A DNA stretch of 33,045 bases from an uncultured Saprospiraceae bacterium (GTDB lineage: Bacteria; Bacteroidota; Bacteroidia; Chitinophagales; Saprospiraceae), in the NCBI GenBank assembly GCA_937928405.1, contig CALFWZ010000034.1, forward strand, positions 1-33,045, in the 5' to 3' direction. The position numbers were made by a program, and so were the translations under genes. Every line of letters begins with the position of its first letter. The stretch's first letter is position 1. The notes under the pieces were generated by a model. That model saw only the letters and a list, made by a program, of their open reading frames with translations. It did not search any database and was not told the origin of the DNA. Shown here in pieces: positions 26,322-33,045 of the stretch.

Positions 26322-26752
26322 AGACTTATTATTAATTTTAGGAGGTTGTTTAGGGATGATCTGTAGTGCAGGTTTTTACTTTTATTTTTCTTAGTTACCC
26401 TTAACGCCCTGTGCACACGCAATTACTAAAAGGTATCATTTTAGGACTCGTATTCGCCCACCTACTATTTGTAAAAAAAAACTCATGAGGGCGAACGAGC
26501 ACTACATGACAGAAAAAAATTACAAGCCCGCCTTCTAAATCAGGACTTGCAACTAATTGAAATACAAACAATTGTGTAATTCATTACATCAACTGTCTTT
26601 CTGACTTTATGGGTTAACTATATTTTTACAAATAAAAAAAATAGAATTATTTTATAATCTTACAGATTCAGTCATTCGTGACTCCAATTTTAATCGCCTT
26701 TCACAAAAATCTCACCAGAAAAATTGCTTAAATTGGTGGAATTGATGCATTG
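26322..26752. other. Intergenic stretch upstream of the SAM-binding protein gene
   Basis: No gene seen. It holds the probable terminator of the NACHT gene (26513-26549). Close by, CTCGTATTCGCCC (about 26450-26462) and GGGCGAACGAG (about 26489-26499) are inverted repeats with a 2-nt bulge. Confidence 0.5.
26513..26549 (-). terminator. Probable terminator downstream of the NACHT gene
   Basis: On the minus strand a stem CAAGTCC/GGGCTTG (one G.U pair, 13-nt loop) is followed by TAATTTTTTT. It lies about 200 bp after the NACHT stop codon. Confidence 0.5.
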
Positions 26753-28597
26753 TTAGTACCAGTATTTTATTAGTTCATAGGAAATTTGCAAAGTTTCAGG
26801 TTGTAAAAATGGTGCTTCAAAATTTATATTATTAACCTTTTTTAAGGTAGCAAGATTTTTTGCAGGAAATTGGTTTTCAACTTCATAAAATTCTTTTAAT
26901 CTTATTATTGACTTTTCTATCCTCTTATCGCTATTCAAAAATGAGTAAAATTGATTAATTTCTTTTTTTAGAAATCTATCAGAAAGATACATGCCTTCAT
27001 ATTGTTTGATTTTATTGAATAGCACTATAAAGCTTAACCCAAACAGAGGATTTACTCTAAATGAGACTTCCTCTAACATTATTCTATCTATAAAAGGTAG
27101 GAGAAATTCTTTTTCATAAAATTCCTCTGTAAATCTATCTAAAATAAGATATGAAAAATATAAACTTGGATTTTTTGATAGTCCTACAGCTAAAGCCATT
27201 TCATTAGGAATCTTTTTTAGGAAATTCCTGTCTCTCGGTATTTCAGGAAAATCTAAAATATATGTTGCACATAAGTATTCTTGAATAGATTTATGTTGAA
27301 ATTCATAATAGACTGGTCCTGATTTAATGAATAGTCCAGTATTGGTTTCGATTTCCTGAAAAATTAATTTAAAATCACGTTTTTCGAGTCCTTTATAATC
27401 TTCAAATATTGATAAATATAGATGTCTTAAATCATCTTGAAGATAAATTGAAGACTCAAAGCATCTGGTCAATTCATAAGCTAACTGACATAAAAAATCC
27501 TTTTTAATTGTGGAATCAAATTCTATAAACCTTGATTTTCGTTCTACTGAACGTTGTATATCCCAATCTTCAACAAGCAAGTTTATTATTCTATTGTAAA
27601 TCTCTTTTCTATTGTCAGGTAGTTTTCCATATTTTAAATACATGGTACAAAGTAACGCCAATGTAAGTGGACGAAGTTCAGCTCCAAGCAATTTTCTATC
27701 AAAGATTGCTTTTTCTAAATGCTCTAATTCTTCCTTTTTGCTTACTACTTTTTTTATATAACTGGATACTTGACTACGTGATAATTCGCTTAATTCATAC
27801 TTCAAACTATTTTGGATACTGTATGGAAAATCTGCAGTTCTTGAAGTTGTTATTAATAATCCCTCATTTAAGTTTAAGCATAAATTCTCAATCTCTTCTC
27901 TAATATTTTCTTTCAATTCTTTACTACTAATTTCATCAAAACCATCTAAAATCAAGATGATTTTTAAGCTATCAATAATTTCATGAACTGCTAATTTATA
28001 TATTTCATTCTTAGCTATATGTTTCCGTTTCTTTTTACCAGGCTTTAAGGGTAAGTTCTCATATTTTACTGAAATTTTTTGATAAATATGTTTATATATC
28101 GACTGAGGGTTATCTGGGTTATTTAAAGTTCTTAATCTAATTACAATTGGAATTGGGAAAAAATCTTTAAAGTAAGACTCACCTAAAAGAGATTTATAAC
28201 AAATCATCTTCATTGTTGTGGTCTTTCCTGCTCCAGGCTTCCCAAGCAAAACTAAATGCCTTTTAAGCCTTCTTATGGCACTTGAAAATTTAATTCGTTT
28301 ATTGTAATCAGATTCAAGGTGTTCGACAGGTTCTAAATATAAATCTAAATCAATAAATACAGATTTTATTTTCTTACTATTGCCAAATTCATTAAATGTT
28401 ACTTCCTTAGACCAGTTAATAACTTCCGTTGAATGCAACTGAAATGACATTAAAATTGAATCTGTAAACTCTTTGTGGAAGGATTTATTAAATTTTTTCA
28501 ATTGCTGATTTAGTTTATTGAAAGAGTAGTCTATTGCTTTTCTAAATACATATATTTCAGTTAGGTTTGAAAACTTTCCAATTAATTCATCAGTCAT
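26753..28597 (-). CDS. NACHT-domain STAND NTPase, candidate defence protein
   Basis: 614 residues, no signal peptide. A Walker A motif GKPGAGKTT (119-127) is followed by a Walker B with the NACHT signature ILILDGFDEIS (214-224), a sensor segment LLITTSRTADF (247-257) and the RPLTLALLCTMYLKYG block (about 309-324), then FQHKSIQEYLCATYIL (433-448), the typical end of the NACHT helical module. The first ~100 residues are an uncharacterised helical N-terminus. The last ~165 residues are helical without clear repeats. Bacterial NACHT proteins include antiphage proteins of the STAND class, which sense a phage component and then trigger an effector. Here no known effector domain is visible at either end, so a partner could be encoded elsewhere. 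It has a canonical 18-nt repeat 30 nt upstream and an IS110 remnant beyond that. Confidence 0.85.
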   Translation of the reverse strand: MTDELIGKFSNLTEIYVFRKAIDYSFNKLNQQLKKFNKSFHKEFTDSILMSFQLHSTEVINWSKEVTFNEFGNSKKIKSVFIDLDLYLEPVEHLESDYNKRIKFSSAIRRLKRHLVLLGKPGAGKTTTMKMICYKSLLGESYFKDFFPIPIVIRLRTLNNPDNPQSIYKHIYQKISVKYENLPLKPGKKKRKHIAKNEIYKLAVHEIIDSLKIILILDGFDEISSKELKENIREEIENLCLNLNEGLLITTSRTADFPYSIQNSLKYELSELSRSQVSSYIKKVVSKKEELEHLEKAIFDRKLLGAELRPLTLALLCTMYLKYGKLPDNRKEIYNRIINLLVEDWDIQRSVERKSRFIEFDSTIKKDFLCQLAYELTRCFESSIYLQDDLRHLYLSIFEDYKGLEKRDFKLIFQEIETNTGLFIKSGPVYYEFQHKSIQEYLCATYILDFPEIPRDRNFLKKIPNEMALAVGLSKNPSLYFSYLILDRFTEEFYEKEFLLPFIDRIMLEEVSFRVNPLFGLSFIVLFNKIKQYEGMYLSDRFLKKEINQFYSFLNSDKRIEKSIIRLKEFYEVENQFPAKNLATLKKVNNINFEAPFLQPETLQISYELIKYWY

Positions 28598-28624
28598 TTT
28601 GGTTTCTTTTTATTTCTTTGTACT

Positions 28625-28672
28625 AACGGTCTTGCATAAACGCAGTAAGCCCGCATAGGGCTTATTGCCGTT
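28625..28672 (-). repeat. Structured interspersed repeat, copy 2
   Basis: It contains the same 18 nt as copy 1 (28628-28645). Here it is enclosed by AACGG (28625-28629) and CCGTT (28668-28672), which can pair, and continues into a 7-bp hairpin TAAGCCC/GGGCTTA (28646-28664) with loop GCATA. Its edge lies 27 nt upstream of the NACHT start codon. Confidence 0.65.
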
Positions 28673-28854
28673 TTATCTTTAGTTTTACAATACACTTTAA
28701 ATCACACAATTAAAAACAATTTAAATGTATAATTGAAATACAACTTTTAACTCTGCTCTTGGATGATCTTCTAACCATTTCGTAACTTAAAGGCATCAAT
28801 ATGGCAAGACCGGATAGCAACCTAGGACGTTTAGAAGGACTACAGATCCTATAA

Positions 28855-29049
28855 TGTGTTTCAGTGCTCCCGGTCTCTTTTTTCCGAGAAGGAAATATTA
28901 TGCATGATTATTTTAAGAGAAAAGTAGCGCAAGGAAAAAACAAAATGAGCGTTATAAATGCGGTTCGAAACAAATTAATTCACATACTTTTAGCTTGCAT
29001 AAAAAATAACACTATGTATCAGAAAAATTTTAATCATTTACTTGCTTAG
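28855..29049 (+). pseudogene. C-terminal remnant of an IS110-family transposase
   Basis: The frame runs from just after a TAA (28852-28854) to TAG at 29047-29049. It encodes MHDYFKRKVAQGKNKMSV, then INAVRNKLIHILLACIKN, NTMYQKNF and a short end. The pattern YFKRKVAQGKNKMSVINAVRNKL is the well-conserved C-terminal end of IS110/IS1111-type transposases (Tnp), normally the last ~50 of about 330 residues. The catalytic DEDD domain and everything before it are absent. The 18 residues before the match (CVSVLPVSFFREGNI) do not look like the family. So this is the tail of an insertion sequence whose other end was lost. The gene-poor DNA to its left (28673-28854) shows no further transposase in any frame. 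Confidence 0.75.
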
Positions 29050-29067
29050 AACATGAAAAACACTTTG

Positions 29068-30066
29068 TTACCACCAGTTTTCTTCTTTTTTATTAATTTC
29101 AATACTCTCAAAAATATTTTGAACAATCTCTTTATTTATAAACGGCTCAAAATTATTTAACCAAAGATCATCCTCAATTATTATGTCTATTCCATTTTGA
29201 ATTAATCTTTCCAATTCCTCAGAATTATAAACTTTTTCCATTGTTCTTTTAAAATAATGATCCGTATTTTTCTCCTCTTCTTCCAATTCATTATTTATTA
29301 AATGATATTGATCTCTAAATTCTCTGAAGGATTCAAGAATGAAATCCATATTTCTTCCTTTTATCCATGCTTTAATAACACCTTTTTCGATTGGAAGCTC
29401 AAATTCATATGATTGAATCTTCTTTGCAAATTTGACCTTTGGATTAAATATAAATCCTGGATAGTATTTGATTTCATCAAACATTCCATTTTCATGAGTG
29501 AAGCAATCTCCTAGTATTAATTTATCTCTAAATTTGAAATATTCCTTATAACTAAATTCATAATAAGTTGAAACAATGCTTTGTGCAAATTTAGGATATC
29601 TGAATAATAACTTAATATTTTGATCTATGCAATGTGGTTCAGTTAGAAAATTGAAAACTCGGATGAAGTACGAGCTAATATATTGAGACTTAGTAATTAC
29701 TATATTTTCGAGATTGTATCTTGCCTTTTTAGAATAATTATAGGATCCAGTAATACTAATTTCGTCATCAATTACCATAAATTTATGATGGAGGAATCGG
29801 TTAGTTGTTTTATCTTTTATTTTTATTTCAACTTCATCAAATTGAGGTTTAGAGTTTAAAAAGTATTTTTCATTTGTTGAATTGTTATCAACTACAATTT
29901 CAATAGAAACACTAGGGTCTTTCCTCTTCTTTTCTATTAAACAATCTTTAAGCACTTGACTTGTAAACCAAGCTACAGCAATTCTTATAGATTTTTGCGC
30001 ATGAAAAATATTTTCAATTAGTTTTTTCTCTATCCTTTTAGTATAAACTTTTGGCTCTATTTTCAT
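29068..30066 (-). CDS. Phospholipase D-like protein with one HKD motif
   Basis: About 332 residues from the Met at 30066 (the frame is open to 30099, adding 11 residues MDMGVLPSIKI). The PLD domain covers about residues 5-150: ENIFHAQKSIRIAVAWFTS, then a single HKD motif (counted from the upstream Met: His104, Lys106, Asp111 in HHKFMVIDD) followed by ITGSYNYS, the GSxN element. A single HKD implies that two chains pair to make the active site, as in Nuc and BfiI. The rest (about 150-332) is an unrecognised helical region. Nuclease activity is likely but not certain; phosphodiesterase activity on lipid is less likely in a protein without signal peptide. The NACHT gene is 470 bp downstream on the same strand, with the IS110 remnant between. 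Confidence 0.82.
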   Translation of the reverse strand: MKIEPKVYTKRIEKKLIENIFHAQKSIRIAVAWFTSQVLKDCLIEKKRKDPSVSIEIVVDNNSTNEKYFLNSKPQFDEVEIKIKDKTTNRFLHHKFMVIDDEISITGSYNYSKKARYNLENIVITKSQYISSYFIRVFNFLTEPHCIDQNIKLLFRYPKFAQSIVSTYYEFSYKEYFKFRDKLILGDCFTHENGMFDEIKYYPGFIFNPKVKFAKKIQSYEFELPIEKGVIKAWIKGRNMDFILESFREFRDQYHLINNELEEEEKNTDHYFKRTMEKVYNSEELERLIQNGIDIIIEDDLWLNNFEPFINKEIVQNIFESIEINKKEENWW

Positions 30067-30246
30067 GATTTTAATTGATGGTAACACCCCCATATCCAAA
30101 ACTCCCCACGCACTATTTTGTATACATCCGTCATCTCCTCACTAAATTACTGTTTTTCAACATAATATCCAAAAGCACTATTCCCAGACTCCCCCACTTT
30201 TGTAAAACTACCCAATTCTCATAATAGACCATTTCTTTCCACCTCC

Positions 30247-30290
30247 AAAAAAATTAACCGATTATAACCGCTAACATCGGTTATAATCGG
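30247..30290 (-). terminator. Terminator downstream of the DUF418 gene
   Basis: A perfect 13-bp stem (CCGATTATAACCG at 30258-30270, CGGTTATAATCGG at 30278-30290) with loop CTAACAT. On the minus strand it is followed by TTAATTTTTTT, with seven T at 30253-30247. It lies about 80 bp past the stop codon. Confidence 0.88.
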
Positions 30291-30370
30291 CTTCCCAAAA
30301 ATAAAGGCTACCCAACAAAAATCATCACTGCCCTACTCCACTTCGTCATTTTCCGCATTGCTAGTTTAAG

Positions 30371-31582
30371 CTACCCCTTCCTAAAAGCCTGCCACTTTAA
30401 ATAAGTCCCACAACGCCAAAGCCATTCCAGCGGGCCGTACTTAAAATGTTTTAACCAATATTTACTAAAGCTTACTTGGATGGCGATCAATAGTAAAGCA
30501 ATTAAGAAAAGATACATGGTTCTTATTTGTCCAAACCAACCTAATCCCCAACCAAATAGTAAAAACGTTCCGATAATGGATTGTAGGACATAATTGGTGA
30601 GTGCCATCCGTCCATAGGGTGCAAAGTAGGATAACTTATTATGCCAAAAATCTTTTTTATATAACAATAAAAAGGCGGATAGAATGATCAATGCCATAGA
30701 GAGGTTGATCCAATCTGCAAAATTAATTCCGATGACATGTTGCCAACTACTGAAGTCGACTGGTTGTGGAGCGGTGCCAAAAGCAGCACCGGTTAATAGG
30801 AATGCGATGACCAAGGCAAGGAAAAGCCATTTAAAGTTCTTTTTTACTTTTGGTAAATACGTTTCTAGTTGATGAAAAAGACCAATTTTCCCTAACCACA
30901 ATCCCAATAAAAAGTATCCGATGGTATAATAAAATCTTCCAAAGAAACCCCATTGAAAATCCATTTTAGTTTTCATGCCATAGATGGCATTTTGTTGAAA
31001 AACTTCGGTCAGACTTCCGGAAGCGATCGCCTCGAAATACGCGGTCTTCAGTGGGTCTTCCATATCTAAAAAACCGGGAAAGCCAAAAAGACTTTCGTTA
31101 CCCCAAATGGCAAAAGCCACAAATCTTGGAAGGCTTAAAAAGAACAGCGCAGCGACACCCAATATCCACTTATTGCTAATTTTATAAAATGGAATTAAAA
31201 AAGGAACAGCCAAAGCATAGATCGTCAAAATATCTCCTCGATAAAATAATTGATGGACATATCCTATGATAAATAGCAGCAAGGCTCGCCATAAAAATCG
31301 AACCGAAAAATCGTTTCCTTTTTTAGCGGCACTATCCATTTGAATAAAAAAACTTAGGCCGAACAAGATGGAAAAGAGTGCAAAGAATTTTCCAATAATT
31401 AAAAATTGAACAATTCCACTAACCACAAGATCTGGCGTTGTATTGATCCCTTCCATAAAATTTTGCGGAGGAGGACCTGCTAGATATTGTTCTATAATAT
31501 GAACAATCGCCACTCCTGCTAAGGCAAAGCCCCTGAGCGAATCAATGATAACGATCCGAGATGGTTTGTTTTCTATTGGCAT
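30371..31582 (-). CDS. DUF418 (YeiB-type) integral membrane protein
   Basis: 403 residues with about ten hydrophobic helices. The start has the conserved RIVIIDSLRGFALAGVAIVHI, with the family aspartate and arginine, followed by FFALFSILFGLSFFIQM and RALLLFIIGYVHQLFY...DILTIYAL. The C-terminal DUF418 signature is present: YGRMALTNYVLQSIIG, FGWGLGWFG and FKYGPLEWLWRCGTYLKW. The length is normal. YeiB/DUF418 proteins are related to acyltransferase-like membrane families, but no reaction is established. It stands alone and ends at a strong terminator. Confidence 0.92.
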   Translation of the reverse strand: MPIENKPSRIVIIDSLRGFALAGVAIVHIIEQYLAGPPPQNFMEGINTTPDLVVSGIVQFLIIGKFFALFSILFGLSFFIQMDSAAKKGNDFSVRFLWRALLLFIIGYVHQLFYRGDILTIYALAVPFLIPFYKISNKWILGVAALFFLSLPRFVAFAIWGNESLFGFPGFLDMEDPLKTAYFEAIASGSLTEVFQQNAIYGMKTKMDFQWGFFGRFYYTIGYFLLGLWLGKIGLFHQLETYLPKVKKNFKWLFLALVIAFLLTGAAFGTAPQPVDFSSWQHVIGINFADWINLSMALIILSAFLLLYKKDFWHNKLSYFAPYGRMALTNYVLQSIIGTFLLFGWGLGWFGQIRTMYLFLIALLLIAIQVSFSKYWLKHFKYGPLEWLWRCGTYLKWQAFRKG

Positions 31583-31800
31583 GTGTGCTGTTTTTGGTTA
31601 CTTAGAAGGTGAAGTTACGAAAATAGTTTTTTTGTTATAGTCTTTGGGTTGAATTTAGACGAACTATGGAAATCTTTGGATGAAAGGATATCGTTGGTTT
31701 AGTGGCTATCTACGGACCCTTTGCTTTCGGCAAACATAGGTACAGAATAAAACGGTATCAGGTGTGGTCTTATAGGGGGTATGTTTTTGGCTACATACAT

Positions 31801-31835
31801 AAAAAATAGGTTGTACCATTTAAGATACAACCTAT
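31801..31835 (-). terminator. Terminator downstream of the CARDB-like lipoprotein gene
   Basis: A perfect 10-bp stem (ATAGGTTGTA at 31806-31815, TACAACCTAT at 31826-31835) with a 10-nt loop. On the minus strand six T follow (31806-31801). It lies 30 nt past the stop codon. Confidence 0.85.
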
Positions 31836-31865
31836 CTGCCCATAATTAGGGAGGCCTAGCAAGAA

Positions 31866-32318
31866 TTAATCTGCCTTAATTACAATTGCCCTGCTATTAT
31901 TTTCCGTATTTTCATCAATCTCTGATAAAGTAGTAACACGCATAGCGTAATATCCTGGACCATAATTAGTAGGCATTTCCATAATGACAGGATCCGGTTG
32001 TGCTTCCCCAGGTTCTAAAGACGGTGAAGTGCCTGCACGAGTATCAAAAACTTCATAGTCACTAAACTTATCCCTAAATTCAGAACTATAGGCACATTCA
32101 ATACGCATTTTTGATGATCCTGAAGGGCCACAACTTTTAGCAACGCTAATAACATTTTTGATAACACAGATTACACTAATAACATTACCAGATAGGACAG
32201 CGGCAGGAGCATCTAATGCGGTAACCGTTAAATCAGCTAAACATTCTTCATCAACAGAGCAACCAGGATTTGGCAGTGTAAAGACTGCTAGTAGTAAGAA
32301 AAGTATCATCTTTTTCAT
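31866..32318 (-). CDS. CARDB-like lipoprotein
   Basis: 150 residues. The signal peptide ends in a Cys (PNPGCSV, Cys20), so it is probably lipid-anchored. The mature part is a single beta-sandwich resembling CARDB: ADLTVTALDAPAAVLSGNVISV at the start, VIKNVISVAKSCGPS, SLEPGEAQPDPV and the typical end YYAMRVTTLSEIDENTENNSRAIVIKAD. CARDB domains are adhesion-related; the protein has one such domain and four Cys residues after the lipobox Cys, which could pair. It is a single gene with its own terminator. The start ATG is clear and the length plausible for a stand-alone domain. Confidence 0.78.
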   Translation of the reverse strand: MKKMILFLLLAVFTLPNPGCSVDEECLADLTVTALDAPAAVLSGNVISVICVIKNVISVAKSCGPSGSSKMRIECAYSSEFRDKFSDYEVFDTRAGTSPSLEPGEAQPDPVIMEMPTNYGPGYYAMRVTTLSEIDENTENNSRAIVIKAD

Positions 32319-32845
32319 AGTACAAAGGATTTAGGTAAAATGAGTAATATGTTTAAATGCAAAAATTATATGATCATTAATTTTAATGAAAGTTATCACT
32401 ATTTTCCTAATTCAGCAGCGTCAAATATTAAAATAACAAATATTTAACAATCAACATGGATTTGGATGCTGAAATCAAGTTCAATTAGGTTTTACTTTTA
32501 AACCCTATAAAATCCATTTACCATACTTTCATTTTTACACTCAACTATTCTATTCGAAAAAGAGTTCCCGAAATAAAAATATTTTCATCTAAATAGTGTC
32601 TATGATATAGCGCAAAGCACCAACGTTTTTTAGTAGTTAGGAGAAATTGTAAGATGTGGTAGACGAGCAGGACTAGCAATCATTTTTCAAATTCAATTTC
32701 AATCGCAAAAACCTGTCCGACAGCACGCGGGCAACACCAATATTTCCTGCTAACGTAGAAGAAGCACTTTTTATAGAGAGGAATATAATTGATAGGTCCT
32801 TAAAACATTTATCAATACTATCATTAATTATTTATATCATCCATC
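32319..32845. other. Intergenic stretch with repeat-like tract
   Basis: No gene seen on either strand. A TTCAA-rich tract followed by TTTCCTGCTAACGTA (about 32682-32757) resembles 5868-5918 and has a GC-rich insert between the two parts. No hairpin with a T-run was found. Confidence 0.5.
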
Positions 32846-33045
32846 TTAACCTTTCTTTAAATGACCTTTAATCGCCAAAACATAATCTTCTGGCTTTGAT
32901 AAATCATCCTTTAAAAGATATCCTTGACAATTTTTATCAAAAGCAATAATGCTTCCTGAAGCTGGTTCCTGCGGGGGAATAGGATATCCCATACTTTCCA
33001 TCTGCTCGGCAAACGCAGCCCAAGAAGGAATCTCTTTTTTCAACC
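32846..33045 (-). CDS. Unidentified protein, N-terminus outside the window
   Basis: 65 codons are visible, open to the last base; the TTG at 33043 is only the first possible start, so the gene probably extends beyond the window. The visible end reads KKEIPSWAAFAEQMESMGYPIP, then SIIAFDKNCQGYLLKDDLSKPEDYVLAIKGHLKKG. It has no transmembrane segment and no sorting domain. I do not recognise it. The composition looks coding and soluble. Confidence 0.55.
   Translation of the reverse strand, partial: LKKEIPSWAAFAEQMESMGYPIPPQEPASGSIIAFDKNCQGYLLKDDLSKPEDYVLAIKGHLKKG

Noticed and set aside
26450..26499. Inverted repeat CTCGTATTCGCCC/GGGCGAACGAG as a terminator or RNA gene
   Set aside because: The 2-nt bulge and ~26-nt loop make it weak, no T-run follows, and no RNA family is recognised.
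28625..28672. Possible integron attC site
   Set aside because: The structure has an inverted AACGG/CCGTT edge and a hairpin, but the core does not match RYYYAAC/GTTRRRY and no integrase gene is in the window.

Overview
The window comes from a Bacteroidetes bacterium, probably of the Saprospiria/Cytophagia type. The evidence is a SusC-like TonB receptor paired with a DUF4249 lipoprotein, four intact proteins ending in type A sorting domains of the type IX secretion system (T9SS), several lipoproteins with short lipoboxes, AT-rich DNA, almost no Shine-Dalgarno sequences, and one clear Bacteroidetes promoter (TTTG, 19 nt, TATATTTG). No rRNA, tRNA or CRISPR array was seen.

Layout. 1-3.0 kb: the 3' part of a TonB-dependent receptor and its DUF4249 partner, closed by a strong terminator shared with the convergent next gene. 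3.1-9.2 kb, minus strand: an astacin-type metalloprotease lipoprotein, a thioredoxin-fold T9SS cargo protein, a membrane-anchored seven-bladed WD40 protein and a SulP anion transporter. 9.4-12.2 kb, minus strand: a run of small accessory genes (ANT(6)-like nucleotidyltransferase, four-helix membrane protein, DUF2200, MORN/YwqK-like lipoprotein, a 40-residue ORF). 12.5-17.1 kb, plus strand: a 1526-residue secreted multi-propeller protein. 17.2-18.4 kb: small genes and debris, including a small gene split by an in-frame stop and an orphan T9SS sorting domain with no gene in front of it. 18.7-19.8 kb: another T9SS cargo gene with a textbook terminator. 19.9-24.9 kb, minus strand: an S9 glutamyl-endopeptidase-like peptidase and a T9SS-exported multicopper oxidase with a long leader. 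25.1-26.3 kb: a START-fold lipoprotein and a SAM-binding protein. 26.5-30.1 kb: an accessory segment with a NACHT NTPase, the tail of an IS110 transposase and a single-HKD phospholipase D-like protein. 30.3-33 kb: a DUF418 membrane protein, a CARDB-like lipoprotein and an unidentified partial gene.

How the parts relate. Much of the window serves the cell envelope: uptake (TonB/DUF4249), secretion-dependent surface enzymes (multicopper oxidase, thioredoxin-fold and propeller proteins) and peptide breakdown (astacin, S9). The accessory stretches are the more unusual part. An 18-nt sequence occurs twice in the same orientation, 16 kb apart, each time 24-30 nt in front of a minus-strand ORF (a 40-residue ORF and the NACHT gene). 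This may mark the edge of a mobile or cassette-like unit. The NACHT/PLD segment resembles a defence locus, but that is inference from domain content and context only.
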